Assembly: GCA_903838705.1 (NCBI GenBank)
Contig: CAILZL010000003.1
Location: forward strand, 1 to 64,000
DNA length: 64,000 nucleotides
Direction: 5' to 3'
From: an uncultured Pseudomonadota bacterium
GTDB taxonomy: Bacteria > Pseudomonadota > Gammaproteobacteria > Steroidobacterales > Steroidobacteraceae
Part shown: positions 9,248 to 18,529 of the stretch, in pieces
How the letters are laid out: each line of letters begins with the position of its first letter
How positions within the stretch are numbered: position 1 is the first letter of the stretch
Position numbers and translations under genes: made by a program
The notes under the pieces: generated by a model
The model's database searches: none
Told to the model about the DNA's origin: nothing
What the model saw: only the letters and a program-made list of their open reading frames with translations

Positions 9248-9694
9248 TCAGCTGCTCTTGGTCTGGAGCCTGCGAATTGCGTCTAAATACCCCTGTTCAT
9301 CGGGTGGCAAGCCACTTCGCTGCGCATTCCACAATGCTGTAGCAAGACATTCGATCATTCGATGTTCTGCTTCATGAGGTTCGCCAATACGTTGTGTAAG
9401 TGCCTGGTGTGCTGTGCGGATTCCAGCAGGACGATCGGTGGCTACCTGGTCTCGCACAGCCAGATGCAGCCCCATGTGCAGAAAAGGATTAGTACTGCCA
9501 TCTTCCGGTTTCCAGTCTTTATTCAGTACCCGATCCGGGTCATTGAAGAGTGAGTGATATTCAGGGTGTATAGCAATCACATTGGCAATTTGCGCTTCCA
9601 GCGGTTGCATCGGTAGACGGCTGCAATGCTTTTGCCATGCTTCAAAATACTTGAGGCGTAGCTGGTCACGATTCTGGTTAGTGAAGAAGGGCAT
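9248..9694 (-). CDS. DUF1841 family protein
   Basis: The 148-residue soluble protein matches the DUF1841 pattern throughout: an N-terminal FEAW block, PLEAQIANVIAIHPEYH, the NPFLHMGLHLAVRDQ core, RPAGIR, and HEAEHRMIECLATALW at the C-terminal side. The molecular function of the family is not known. It is the last gene of the minus-strand metG-rnf-nth block, 15 bp after the preceding gene, a neighbourhood often seen for DUF1841 next to nth in proteobacteria. Confidence 0.88.
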   Translation of the reverse strand: MPFFTNQNRDQLRLKYFEAWQKHCSRLPMQPLEAQIANVIAIHPEYHSLFNDPDRVLNKDWKPEDGSTNPFLHMGLHLAVRDQVATDRPAGIRTAHQALTQRIGEPHEAEHRMIECLATALWNAQRSGLPPDEQGYLDAIRRLQTKSS

Positions 9695-9709
9695 TGTCGT
9701 GTTACGAAT

Positions 9710-10252
9710 TCAGGTGCGGAAGTAGCTTGCAGGGAACTTTTCAGTGATCATACCAAGTGGTTTATGCTGACGAAAAATAAGGTAACTGCGGGACAGAAAG
9801 TCTTCGCTGTCCGCAACAGAAAAATGCTGTGATAGATTCCTGTCAGGCTGCCGCGTATAAGAGATGACTTCCCGGTAGGTTTCCATGCGTTCAGCCCGCC
9901 ATAACAGGCCAATGGGCTGGTCACTCTCCAGCAGCTGGCGATGCATGGTATCGGGCAGCCGGTCTATGACGAAGTATGACTCCGCATAAAGCAGATTCTG
10001 AGTGCTGCTGCGCAGCAGGATGGCGCGCTTGAGCACTTTATCATCGGCATTGGTGTTGAGGATGTCAGAGTGGTCAGAGTGGATGAGTTCCTGTGCCAGC
10101 TTGTGAACCTTAACAGGCTGGCCGGTATACAGTTCCAGCAATTGGGTCACAGTGCCATCGGTTGCCAGCAGCACTTTCTGGAACAGACTCAGCGATGGAT
10201 CACGCATCAGGGTGGAAGCGTCGAGAGAGTCAGGAATTGCGGCGTTATCCAT
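9710..10252 (-). CDS. Chorismate-lyase-like (DUF98/UbiC-fold) protein
   Basis: The product is 180 residues. The segments FQKVLLATDGTVTQLLELYT (about 25-44), the ILLRSSTQNLLYAESYFVI core and the closing KFPASYF are typical of the DUF98 branch of the chorismate pyruvate-lyase fold. Members release pyruvate from chorismate to give 4-hydroxybenzoate or act as ligand-binding relatives (the fold is shared with UTRA domains). Whether this one is an active lyase for ubiquinone synthesis is unproven. It overlaps the end of nth by 8 bp, so the two are translationally linked. Confidence 0.75.
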   Translation of the reverse strand: MDNAAIPDSLDASTLMRDPSLSLFQKVLLATDGTVTQLLELYTGQPVKVHKLAQELIHSDHSDILNTNADDKVLKRAILLRSSTQNLLYAESYFVIDRLPDTMHRQLLESDQPIGLLWRAERMETYREVISYTRQPDRNLSQHFSVADSEDFLSRSYLIFRQHKPLGMITEKFPASYFRT

Positions 10253-10967
10253 TGTGCTGACCTGATTTTCTTACGGATGGTTTTCGTCTGGTAGCTGTCT
10301 GACTGGCTGGAAACAAGGCTGGCGGTGCTTCATGACTGCTGGTCTTGTGTCTGTAGTCACACAAGTCATTCAGTACACAGTGTCCGCAATCAGGTTTGCG
10401 CGCCTTGCATACATATCGGCCATGCAGGATCAGCCAGTGGTGTGCATCGAGTTTATATTCTTCCGGAACCAGTTTCAGCAGCTTGTTCTCGACCTGCAAT
10501 ACATTCTTTCCGGGTGCCAGACCGGTGCGGTTGGAGATCCGGAAGATGTGTGTGTCCACCGCAATAGTGGCCTCACCAAAGGCCGTGTTGAGAATCACAT
10601 TGGCGGTTTTGCGACCCACACCGGGCAAGGCTTCGAGTGCTTCACGAGTGCGGGGAACCTGACCATGATGCTGTTCCAGCAGCATAGTGCAGGTCGCAAT
10701 GATGTTCTTTGCTTTGGCGTTGTACAGTCCAATGGTTTTGATAAAGGCCGACAGGCCGGTTACACCAAGTGCCTGAATCTGTGCAGGCGTGCTGGCAACT
10801 TTGTATAGCTTGCGTGTGGCCTGATTAACGCTTTTATCAGTGGCCTGTGCAGACAGGATGACTGCAATCAGCAGTTCGAACGGCGTTCGGTACTCAAGCT
10901 CAGTGACAGGTTTCGGATTCAGGGATTTCAGTCGTGCGAACAGCTCGCGGCGTTGATTCTGGTTCAT
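10245..10967 (-). CDS. nth: Endonuclease III, base-excision repair glycosylase/AP lyase
   Basis: It removes oxidised pyrimidines and cleaves at the abasic site. The helix-hairpin-helix LPGVGRKTANVIL contains the catalytic lysine, AVDTHIFRI contains the catalytic aspartate, and the C-terminal C-x6-C-x2-C-x5-C motif binds a 4Fe-4S cluster. The length is 240 residues, with a basic C-terminal extension of about 30 residues beyond the usual 211. The frame is open upstream, but the ATG at 10967 gives the canonical N-terminus and overlaps the rnfE stop by 4 bp (ATGA), which fits coupled translation. Confidence 0.96.
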   Translation of the reverse strand: MNQNQRRELFARLKSLNPKPVTELEYRTPFELLIAVILSAQATDKSVNQATRKLYKVASTPAQIQALGVTGLSAFIKTIGLYNAKAKNIIATCTMLLEQHHGQVPRTREALEALPGVGRKTANVILNTAFGEATIAVDTHIFRISNRTGLAPGKNVLQVENKLLKLVPEEYKLDAHHWLILHGRYVCKARKPDCGHCVLNDLCDYRHKTSSHEAPPALFPASQTATRRKPSVRKSGQHNG

Positions 10968-11620
10968 GGCGAAACTGTCTTGCCCCGTTTGTGCAGTTTC
11001 AGCTCCAGCCAGTTGTACAGTGCCACACCCAGACCGAGTGCGATGAATGCACCCGGGGCCAGCTTGGCCAGCAGAAATCCCATATCCGGCTGGAAGAACT
11101 GTAGTTCCAGAGCCCTCGCCCAATTTCCCCAGAGATCGCTTGCCTGCGTGAAGAGTGAGCCATGACCAACCAGTTCACGACTCGCACCCAGCACAACGGC
11201 AGCCAGGGCGTATCCAGCGCTCATCAATAATGCACGTGAAATGGCCAGGTGCAGGGATGTCAGATGTTGCTGCATTTCCTGTCGAACCAGTAGCAGAGTG
11301 CTGACCATGATCATGGGCAGAAATAAACCCATCTGCTTAAAGAATGTGTAGAACCACGCGTGCAGCAGCATTTCCTGTATTGCCGTAAAAGTGCCGGCAA
11401 AGATCAGCCACACCATCATATTGGGAGTCGGCCCCGTCAGTCTTGTTAACAGGAGCAGCAGTGCACTACTGTACACACTGACAACCAGCATCAGCAATGC
11501 AACGCTGATGGCCATTGCCAGTGACTCGGTACTTGCCAGCAGTACACACAGATTAAATAGTGGCAGCAGGAATGTTGGCTGCTGCCAGGTCACGTTCAGA
11601 GATTCACTGCTGCGCATCAT
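10964..11620 (-). CDS. rnfE: RnfE-type membrane subunit of the RNF electron-transport complex
   Basis: This 218-residue protein has six hydrophobic segments and the RnfE C-terminal signature (ASRELVGHGSLF, PGAFIALGLGVALYN). In classical RnfE two cysteines, one in TM1 (GLCPLL) and one in TM4 (TNC), help bind an intramembrane 2Fe-2S cluster shared with RnfA. Here the first is present (Cys25 in FNLCVLLAS), but the second position is Thr108 (VST in place of TNC), by my alignment to E. coli RsxE from memory. It overlaps rnfG by 17 bp and nth by 4 bp. The family assignment is firm; the redox competence of the subunit is in doubt. Confidence 0.9.
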   Translation of the reverse strand: MMRSSESLNVTWQQPTFLLPLFNLCVLLASTESLAMAISVALLMLVVSVYSSALLLLLTRLTGPTPNMMVWLIFAGTFTAIQEMLLHAWFYTFFKQMGLFLPMIMVSTLLLVRQEMQQHLTSLHLAISRALLMSAGYALAAVVLGASRELVGHGSLFTQASDLWGNWARALELQFFQPDMGFLLAKLAPGAFIALGLGVALYNWLELKLHKRGKTVSP

Positions 11621-12251
11621 TTCTATACTCGCTTTTCACCTGAAACAGGGTATCGCGATTCCGTTGGTAATAGTCGAGAGTGTGTTGTACTGCATGAATG
11701 ATGGCGCGGGGAGTGATAGTGGCACTGGTGAATTGTTCAAACTCCCCGCCGTCCTTGCGCACATTCCAGCCGCGTGTATCGGGATCGGTCAGTGAATGAC
11801 CCTTGAATTTATCCAGCCAGCCGGAACCCGGTTGTGCAAATGCATCGCCCATTCCGGGGGTTTCATGATGACTGAGTATCCGTACTCCAAGAATTTTACC
11901 TGCATAGTCCACGGCTACCAGCAATTCTATTGGGCCATTGTAACCATCGGCTGCGATGCAATGGATAACCGCGGCAGATGGAGTTCCATGCAGGCGTGCG
12001 CGATACACTGCCACCCGCTGACTTGAGGTTAACTCCGCAGGAGCCTGAATCAAAGCGTGATCATTCAGCAGGTCATTGTCATGTAATTCTGCGGGTACAA
12101 GCACATTGAGCTGAGCTTCGAACCAGGCGCGGTCATTACGAATGATGCGTGCTTCAGTAAATTGCCTGGTCAGTGACAAAATCACCAGGCATAGCAATCC
12201 GGTCACGAAGATCAGCAGCCACTGCTTCTGGTTCAGTCCGGGATTGATCAT
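11604..12251 (-). CDS. rnfG: RnfG, periplasmic FMN-binding subunit of the RNF complex
   Basis: The 215-residue protein has one N-terminal membrane anchor (about 11-28) and a periplasmic FMN-binding domain. The HETPGMGD and GWNVRKDGGEFEQFTSATIT segments are characteristic. FMN is normally attached to a Thr in an S/T-G-A-T motif; here the motif reads TSAT, so the acceptor Thr is kept but Gly is replaced by Ser. It overlaps rnfD by 4 bp. In the usual complex it accepts electrons within the membrane module; in this cluster the RnfB entry subunit is missing. Confidence 0.93.
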   Translation of the reverse strand: MINPGLNQKQWLLIFVTGLLCLVILSLTRQFTEARIIRNDRAWFEAQLNVLVPAELHDNDLLNDHALIQAPAELTSSQRVAVYRARLHGTPSAAVIHCIAADGYNGPIELLVAVDYAGKILGVRILSHHETPGMGDAFAQPGSGWLDKFKGHSLTDPDTRGWNVRKDGGEFEQFTSATITPRAIIHAVQHTLDYYQRNRDTLFQVKSEYRNDAQQ

Positions 12252-13279
12252 GCGGATTCACCATAGATGCGTGGGATGGTGAATTTGTCGATCAGAGGTA
12301 CCGCCAGATTCATCAGCAGGACGGCAAAGGCAACGCCATCGTGGTAATTGCCGAAGTCACGAATCACATAACTCAGTACACCAATGCCGACACCGTACAC
12401 GAGTCTGCCACGCGGACTGGTTGCGGCAGTAACTGGATCTGTGGCAATGAAAAATGCACACAGCATGGTAGCGCCTGAGAACAAATGGAAGAGTGTGCCG
12501 GCGTGTCTGCCCGGATCAATGATATTCATGATCCATGCACATCCACCAAGTCCCAGCAGAACACCCGAGGGAATTTGCCAGCGAATGATTTTCATCGCCA
12601 GCATCAATAGTCCTCCCAGCAATAAAGCAACGGAAACCCACTGCCACCCTTGGCCTGCGAAGCTTCCAAAAGCTGGTTGATTGAAAATTTCTTCCATGGT
12701 CTGACGCTGTGAAAGCCCTGACTTCAGGGCGGCCAGAGGTGAGGCGCCTGACAGCATGTCCACAGAATATATCTCGGGTAGCTTGCCTGAGAAGATTGCC
12801 TGTGCGGTCTGATTTAAGCTCAGCTTGGTCTGTAATGCCCCATCGGCGGGTAACCAGGAAGTCATCTGACGCGGAAATGAAACAAGTAACACCGCATAGC
12901 CCAGCATTGCCGGATTAAACGGGTTGAATCCCAGTCCGCCAAAAGCATGCTTACCCAGCAGAACAGCAAAGGCCATGGCGCTGACGATCAGCCACCAGGG
13001 GGCCAGTGGCGGCATCGACATGGCAAGCAGCGCGGCGGTAACCAGCACGCTGCCATCAGTCAATGGTTGTGCAAGAGGTTTGTGGCGCATCTGCAATGCC
13101 AGTGCTTCACACAATAAACCGGTGCTGACTGCCAGTCCTGTCTGAAGTAACAGACCGGAGCCAAAATATACTGTCTGGACGCACATTGCCGGTAGCAGCG
13201 ACAGTAGCACCATGCACATGATGAAGCGTACAGATGGCGCGCGATGCAGATGCGGTGCGGGTGGTGTGTTCAGTTTCAT
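12248..13279 (-). CDS. rnfD: RnfD, membrane FMN-binding subunit of the RNF complex
   Basis: The protein has 343 residues and about nine or ten hydrophobic segments, homologous to RsxD/NqrB. The covalent FMN site is expected in DMLSGASPLAAL, where Ser replaces the more common Thr, a change the flavinylation consensus allows. The GFNPFNPAMLGYAV and ATDPVTAATSPRGRLVYG segments are standard RnfD signatures. It sits 6 bp after rnfC and overlaps rnfG by 4 bp. Confidence 0.95.
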   Translation of the reverse strand: MKLNTPPAPHLHRAPSVRFIMCMVLLSLLPAMCVQTVYFGSGLLLQTGLAVSTGLLCEALALQMRHKPLAQPLTDGSVLVTAALLAMSMPPLAPWWLIVSAMAFAVLLGKHAFGGLGFNPFNPAMLGYAVLLVSFPRQMTSWLPADGALQTKLSLNQTAQAIFSGKLPEIYSVDMLSGASPLAALKSGLSQRQTMEEIFNQPAFGSFAGQGWQWVSVALLLGGLLMLAMKIIRWQIPSGVLLGLGGCAWIMNIIDPGRHAGTLFHLFSGATMLCAFFIATDPVTAATSPRGRLVYGVGIGVLSYVIRDFGNYHDGVAFAVLLMNLAVPLIDKFTIPRIYGESA

Positions 13280-13285
13280 GATGAT

Positions 13286-14611
13286 TCAGACCATCACTTT
13301 CGCATCGCGGAAGCGCGTCGCCAGCCTGATATGGCTGGGACATGCATAGTCACAGCTGCCACACTCGATACAATCATGCAGCTCCAGCTCCCTGAGTGCG
13401 GTTGTATTGCCAAGTCTGGCATGTACAAGTAATAGCTGCGGCAGCAGATGTACCGGACACACTTCTGCACATTTGCCGCAGCGTATGCAGGCATGCTCTG
13501 GAGGGGCAGGCTTGAACTCATGTTCATCAGCAAGAATCAGGCAATTGCTGGCTTTGATCACCGGGTAATCAGGATGCATGAGCGAGAGCCCCATCATGGC
13601 GCCGCCCATCACGAGCCTCTGATTGATACTGTAAGTAGCACCACAGTGGTCAAGCAGATCACGTATGGGCGTGCCGATACGTGTCAGGTAGTTGCCGGGT
13701 TTGCTTACGCCGTTCCCGCAGACAGTCACAACGCGTCGGGTAAGCGGTTCGCCATGTAATATCCAGCGAGCACAGGCGTAAACTGTTGCGACATTGCTGA
13801 CGATGATGCCGATTTCAGCGGGTAACTTGCCGCGAGGGATTTCTTTGCCGGTCAGCTGCCTGATTAACTGGGCTTCGTCACCACTGGGGTAAGTGCTGGC
13901 GAGGATGCGAATTTCAATTCGCTTGTCATTCAGGCTATCGAGACTGCTTCGAATAGCAGCGACGGCTTCCGGCTTGTCAGCTTCAATGGCAATTGTGGCC
14001 TGTTCTGCCTGGGTTGCATGCAGCATGATCTGTATGCCCATCAGGATGGTCACTGCCTGTTCGCGCATGAGTCGATCATCGCAGCTGATAAAGGGCTCAC
14101 ATTCGACACCGTTAATGATTAGCTGGCTTATGGTGTGGTGTGGCTGTACGGCCAGCTTGGTTGCAATGGGAAATGCAGCGCCACCCAGCCCGACAATTCC
14201 TCCCTTTGCAAGATGCTCGCAAAGTGCGCTGCGCGGCATGCTTGGCCACTCCTGTATGGCTTGCAGATTGGTATCAGGCGTGTCCAGATAATCGTTGCTG
14301 AGCACAATACTCATCGTGAATTCGTTACATGGTTTGGCGCTGGGGCGTGGTTCGACTGTCAGGACAGTTCCTGACACGGGGGCATGCAAACAGGCGCCCA
14401 GCGAGGTATCAGGTCTTGCAATGATCTGACCGAGCCGAATCTTGTCGCCCGCAGATACGCAGGGGATAAGTTTTGTATCGCCATGCTGATTCAACGTCAG
14501 AACCAGTTGCTGTGGTGCGGGCGCGTGACTTATTGCCTGCTCGCGCGTTCGCTCTTTGTGGTGCGGTATGACTAATCCCTGATAGTGTGCTGAAGGCATA
14601 GGATCGGGCAC
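13286..14611 (-). CDS. rnfC: RnfC, NADH/FMN and iron-sulfur subunit of the RNF complex
   Basis: The 441-residue peripheral subunit is homologous to RsxC. The N-terminal barrel-sandwich region (HAPVSGTV), the FMN/NADH domain (GIVGLGGAAFPIATKL, INGVECEPFISCDDRLM) and the SLBB-like part (TVCGNGVSKPGN) are followed by two ferredoxin motifs, CIRCGKCAEVCP and CIECGSCDYACP, which should hold two 4Fe-4S clusters. It lacks the long Ala/Lys-rich tail of E. coli RsxC. rnfA ends 8 bp upstream, leaving no space for rnfB, which lies between A and C in the usual operon. Confidence 0.95.
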   Translation of the reverse strand: MPDPMPSAHYQGLVIPHHKERTREQAISHAPAPQQLVLTLNQHGDTKLIPCVSAGDKIRLGQIIARPDTSLGACLHAPVSGTVLTVEPRPSAKPCNEFTMSIVLSNDYLDTPDTNLQAIQEWPSMPRSALCEHLAKGGIVGLGGAAFPIATKLAVQPHHTISQLIINGVECEPFISCDDRLMREQAVTILMGIQIMLHATQAEQATIAIEADKPEAVAAIRSSLDSLNDKRIEIRILASTYPSGDEAQLIRQLTGKEIPRGKLPAEIGIIVSNVATVYACARWILHGEPLTRRVVTVCGNGVSKPGNYLTRIGTPIRDLLDHCGATYSINQRLVMGGAMMGLSLMHPDYPVIKASNCLILADEHEFKPAPPEHACIRCGKCAEVCPVHLLPQLLLVHARLGNTTALRELELHDCIECGSCDYACPSHIRLATRFRDAKVMV

Positions 14612-14619
14612 TCCTGTGA

Positions 14620-15189
14620 CTAGTTACGCACCATGCCGGCAAATCCAAGCAGGCCTAAAGCCATGAAGCCCGCAGTAATCAATGCGATTGGTATGCCGCG
14701 AAATGCGAGCGGGACATCCGCACAATCAATTCGCTGGCGCAGGGCATTGAAGCAGGCATTCAATATGGCCAGCAATACCGATGCGCCGAGACCGTAACCG
14801 AGCGCTTCCGCCGGCGTTTCAAGGTAATCGGCGCTGTAAATAGCCATGCCAAGCATGGCGGATTGATTAGTCAGATGAACGATGAAGTCCGGCCAGCGCA
14901 CGGCACCTGGCACTCTTGTCAGTGCCATGCGGCAGATCATGAAAATGCATGACAGGCCTGTTAATAAAACGGGTGTGTACAGGTGATTGAGTTGCAGGAC
15001 GCCCGATGCTTTGCTCAAGCCGTACCCCAGCAATGCTGACAGTGTCAATGTCAGCAGGGTGAAAGCAGCAGTACGGAACTCATCATTGAATATTCCGCGC
15101 GCTCCTGAGTCAGTTATGACCTTGCCCGCTGCAATTGCTGAGCTTTGTATGAGCACCGTGCCAAGCAGAATGATCAGCAGGCTGTTCAT
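14620..15189 (-). CDS. rnfA: RnfA-type membrane subunit lacking the cluster cysteines
   Basis: The 189-residue protein has six hydrophobic segments. The family match is clear: LLGTVLIQ at the N-terminus, LTNQSAMLGMAIY in the middle, CADVPLAFRGIPIALITAGFMALGLLGF at the C-terminal side (split here only as description). In E. coli RsxA the cysteines of LGLCPF and TNCAVLG bind the intramembrane 2Fe-2S cluster with RnfE. A gap-free alignment from memory puts Thr26 and Ser110 at these positions, so both ligands are lost. The cysteines present (81, 86, 146, 156) lie elsewhere. It starts 8 bp after metG and belongs to the same transcript. Confidence 0.88.
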   Translation of the reverse strand: MNSLLIILLGTVLIQSSAIAAGKVITDSGARGIFNDEFRTAAFTLLTLTLSALLGYGLSKASGVLQLNHLYTPVLLTGLSCIFMICRMALTRVPGAVRWPDFIVHLTNQSAMLGMAIYSADYLETPAEALGYGLGASVLLAILNACFNALRQRIDCADVPLAFRGIPIALITAGFMALGLLGFAGMVRN

Positions 15190-15197
15190 AGTGACAG

Positions 15198-17273
15198 TTA
15201 TTTCACTTTCATGCCGGGCAGGGCGCCGCTATCCGGTGACAGAATGAATATCTGTTTGTCCTTGGCATTCCCGCCATCAGTTGCATCGGAACCTGCCGCC
15301 AGCACCATGCCTTCGGACATACCGAAGCGCATCTTGCGTGGTTTAAGGTTGGCAAATACCAGAGTAAGGCGATTGATCAATTGTGCAGGCTCATATGCTG
15401 AACGTATCCCGGCGAAAATTGTACGGGTACCGAGTTCAGTACCCAGATCGACAGTCAGTTTCAGCAGCTTGTCAGCTCCATCCACCAGTTCTGCATTGAT
15501 GATTCTGGCAATGCGCAGATCCAGTTTGGTGAAGTCATCAATGGTGGCCTCACCATCGGTAGCCTGTGCAGATGGATTTGGGGCTGTTTTCGAGCCTGTG
15601 ATTGCAGGTGCCTTTGTACTTGAAGGTTCAGCCTGTTGATTGGCGGCTACCAGTGCTTTGACCGCAGCTGCATCAATGCGGGTGGCAAGTGGTTCATAGG
15701 TGTTGATCTTGCTGCCCATTAATGGCCGTTGCACATCATCCCATGCCAGTTCGTTGCCCCCAAGGAATGCTTCAGCTCTGGTTGCCAGTTCAGGCAAAAC
15801 GGGTTTCAGCATCAGTATCAGTACCCGGAACAGATTGATGGCCTGAGTACATACCCCATGAACTTCAGCAGCGCGATCCGGATTCTTGGCCAGCAGCCAG
15901 GGTTTGTGCTGATCAATATACAGATTTGCCTTGTCAGCCAGCGCCATGATGTCGCGCATGGCGGCCGCATATTCGCGGGCTTCATAAGCCTCTGCAATGC
16001 CGGATAGCTTGTGCAGGAATTCATCATACAGTTCAGGTTCTGGAAGTTTGATCGCCAGTCGGTTATCAAAGCTGCGTGCCAGAAAGCCGGCGCAGCGGCT
16101 GGCGATGTTTACCAGCTTGCCCACAATGTCGGAATTGATTTTGTTGACGAAATCATCCAGACCCAGATCCAGATCATCCAGTCCTGACCCGAGCCGTGAA
16201 GCAAAGAAGTATCGTAGTGGTTCAGTTGGCAGGTGTTCACGCCAGCTGCTGGCGGTAATGAATGTGCCGCGTGACTTGGACATTTTTTCACCATTGATGG
16301 TGAGGAAGCCATGCACAAAGATGCCGTCAGGGGTGCGGAATCCGGCACCATGCAGAACTGCAGGCCAGAATAATGAATGGAAGTAGAGAATATCCTTGCC
16401 AATGAAGTGATAAAGCTCGGTTGGACTGCCGGGCTTCCACCATGCTTCAAAGCCCCAGCCATGCTGCCGGCACAGGTTGAGGAAGCTGGCCATGTAACCG
16501 ACAGGCGCATCCAGCCAGACATAGAAATATTTGCCCGGTGCGCCGGGGATCTCAAATCCGAAATAAGGCGCGTCACGGGAAATGTCCCAATCCTTCAAAC
16601 CTGCTGCGAACCATTCGTCCAGCTTATTGGTGACGGACTGTTGCAGCGTGCCAGAGCGGGTCCAGTCGCGCAGCATGGTTTCAAAATTGGCCAGCTTGAA
16701 AAACAGATGTTCTGATTCTCTTTCAACTGGCGTAGTGCCGCTGACTACCGATACCGGGTCAATCAGATCGCTGGTCGAATAGGTTGCGCCGCAGCTTTCA
16801 CAGCTGTCACCATTTTGATTGGCTGCGTTGCAACGCGGGCAGGTGCCTTTGACAAAGCGATCCGGCAAAAACATCTGGGCCTGTTCGTCATATGCCTGAC
16901 GAACCATGCGGCGCTCGATATGCCCGCCTCGTTCCAGTGCTTCATAGGCACGGTAGGTCAGTTCACGATTTTCTTCCGAATGTGTGCTGTGATAATTATC
17001 GAAATCGATATGAAAGGCATCCAGATCGGCCTTGTGTTCCAGTGCAACGCGCGCAATCAATGCTTCAGGTGTTATGCCCTCTGATTGGGCGCGCAGCATG
17101 ATCGGTGTGCCGTGAGTATCATCTGCGCAAACATAGATGCACTCGTGGCCGCGAAGTTTCTGGAAGCGAACCCAGATATCAGTCTGGATGGTTTCAACCA
17201 TGTGACCAAGGTGCAAGGGTCCATTAGCATAGGGCAGGGCGCTGGTAACGAGGATGCGGCGTTTGGCAGTCAT
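15198..17273 (-). CDS. metG: Methionyl-tRNA synthetase
   Basis: It charges tRNA-Met with methionine. The 691 residues show a HIGH-type motif (HLGH) at about 22, a zinc-knuckle insertion with CPRC and CESC pairs at about 145-162, KMSKS at about 335, and a C-terminal tRNA-binding OB-fold domain ([12 protein letters not shown] to the end), which is the long dimeric form of the enzyme. It is first in the minus-strand block that continues into rnfA with an 8-bp gap. Its promoter must lie within 17274-17383. Confidence 0.98.
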   Translation of the reverse strand: MTAKRRILVTSALPYANGPLHLGHMVETIQTDIWVRFQKLRGHECIYVCADDTHGTPIMLRAQSEGITPEALIARVALEHKADLDAFHIDFDNYHSTHSEENRELTYRAYEALERGGHIERRMVRQAYDEQAQMFLPDRFVKGTCPRCNAANQNGDSCESCGATYSTSDLIDPVSVVSGTTPVERESEHLFFKLANFETMLRDWTRSGTLQQSVTNKLDEWFAAGLKDWDISRDAPYFGFEIPGAPGKYFYVWLDAPVGYMASFLNLCRQHGWGFEAWWKPGSPTELYHFIGKDILYFHSLFWPAVLHGAGFRTPDGIFVHGFLTINGEKMSKSRGTFITASSWREHLPTEPLRYFFASRLGSGLDDLDLGLDDFVNKINSDIVGKLVNIASRCAGFLARSFDNRLAIKLPEPELYDEFLHKLSGIAEAYEAREYAAAMRDIMALADKANLYIDQHKPWLLAKNPDRAAEVHGVCTQAINLFRVLILMLKPVLPELATRAEAFLGGNELAWDDVQRPLMGSKINTYEPLATRIDAAAVKALVAANQQAEPSSTKAPAITGSKTAPNPSAQATDGEATIDDFTKLDLRIARIINAELVDGADKLLKLTVDLGTELGTRTIFAGIRSAYEPAQLINRLTLVFANLKPRKMRFGMSEGMVLAAGSDATDGGNAKDKQIFILSPDSGALPGMKVK

Positions 17274-17383
17274 TCTTGGTAATACGATCAGAAGAGAAAT
17301 AATCGTGCAATTATGCCATGTCGCCCGTTGTCAGGGCGGTATGGTTGAGATTCTGTCTGACTGATGCCGGATCGGCAGGAAAT

Positions 17384-18523
17384 TCAGGTCTGATCCTTGA
17401 CCGCTTCGAATTTGGCTTTGTTAATTGCCTTCAGATAGGCATTCCGGCCGCTGATAAGGGCTTTGTCCAGCAATTCCTGGATGGCGCTGTCCATGGTCCG
17501 CATGCCCATCGCTGCACCACTCTGGATGGTGTTTTCCAGTTGATCCATTTTTCCCTGACGGATGAGGTTGGCAATAGCCGGTGTATTGACCATGATTTCC
17601 ATGGCGGCAATGCGTCCCGCCTTGCCCTTGGCAGGAATAAGTTGCTGCGAGATCACACCTCGCAATGAGGTTGACAGCATCGAGCGTACCTGCGGCTGCT
17701 TGTCGGCAGGAAAGGAATTGATAATACGATCCACTGTCGGTGCGGCACCATTGGTATGTAGGGTGCCCATCACCAGAATACCCATTTCTGCCGCAGTCAC
17801 TGCAATACTGATGGTTTCGTAATCGCGCATTTCACCCACCAGCACCACATCCGGATCTTCGCGCAGGGTTGAATGCAGCGCATCTGAGAAAGACTGCGTG
17901 TGCAAGCCGACTTCACGCTGGCTGATCAGGCTGCTCTTGCGGGTGTGCACAAATTCGATGGGGTCTTCAATGGTGATGATATGTCCCTTCATGCGTGAAT
18001 TGATGTCATCAATCATTGCCGCCAGCGTCGTGGATTTACCCGATCCGGTCTTGCCCGTGACCAGTATCAAACCTGAATTAAGCTTGCACAGGTTGCGTAC
18101 TGCATCAGGCAGCTTGAGTTCGTCCATGGTTTTTGCCTTGGATGGGATCGCGCGAAAGACCGCACCCAGGCCATTGATTTGCCGCATGATATTGACGCGA
18201 AAACGTGAGATGCCCGGAATGATGTGCGCAAAGTCAGCACCATTTTTTTCTTCCAGACGCTGCTGCGCGGTAGCTGGCATGATTTCACGCAACAGTTCTT
18301 CCACGTAGGCCGGTTCAAGAGTTTCATTGCGTAGCGTATGCAGCTCACCATACAGACGGATGCGTGGTGGATCGCCGGCGATAAAATGCAGGTCTGAACC
18401 ACCCTTGCTGAGAACTTCTTTCAGGAATTCATCAATGCGCTTGCCGGTTTGCATCGTGCCCGAGGTTGCTGCCAGTGAGCGGTGTGAGGCGGAGGCACTG
18501 GTTGAATTGTTTTCGTCGTTCAT
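17384..18523 (-). CDS. PilT/PilU-type retraction ATPase
   Basis: This 379-residue cytoplasmic hexameric ATPase powers or modulates retraction of type IV pili. After a Ser/Thr-rich N-terminus of about 28 residues comes the PAS-like domain (GGSDLHFIAGDPPRIR), then Walker A (GKTGSGKST) at about 165, the Asp box (ITIEDPIEFVH), Walker B (DPDVVLVGEMRD) and the His box (GTLHTNGA). The AIRNLIR-like C-terminal helix that marks PilT reads TPAIANLIRQGK. It lies 6 bp after a paralogous ATPase gene, and both follow a HEAT-kinase gene. No pilin or assembly genes are present here, so the pilus genes are elsewhere. Confidence 0.93.
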   Translation of the reverse strand: MNDENNSTSASASHRSLAATSGTMQTGKRIDEFLKEVLSKGGSDLHFIAGDPPRIRLYGELHTLRNETLEPAYVEELLREIMPATAQQRLEEKNGADFAHIIPGISRFRVNIMRQINGLGAVFRAIPSKAKTMDELKLPDAVRNLCKLNSGLILVTGKTGSGKSTTLAAMIDDINSRMKGHIITIEDPIEFVHTRKSSLISQREVGLHTQSFSDALHSTLREDPDVVLVGEMRDYETISIAVTAAEMGILVMGTLHTNGAAPTVDRIINSFPADKQPQVRSMLSTSLRGVISQQLIPAKGKAGRIAAMEIMVNTPAIANLIRQGKMDQLENTIQSGAAMGMRTMDSAIQELLDKALISGRNAYLKAINKAKFEAVKDQT

Positions 18524-18529
18524 GTTGCT

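Noticed and set aside
8961-9286. Small open frame 9086-9286 between the NRAMP gene and DUF1841
   Set aside because: It runs into the 3' end of the well-supported DUF1841 gene and shows no recognisable protein features.
14611-14620. A possible hidden rnfB between rnfA and rnfC
   Set aside because: Only 8 bp lie between the genes, and no ferredoxin-type cysteine motif other than RnfC occurs anywhere in the block.
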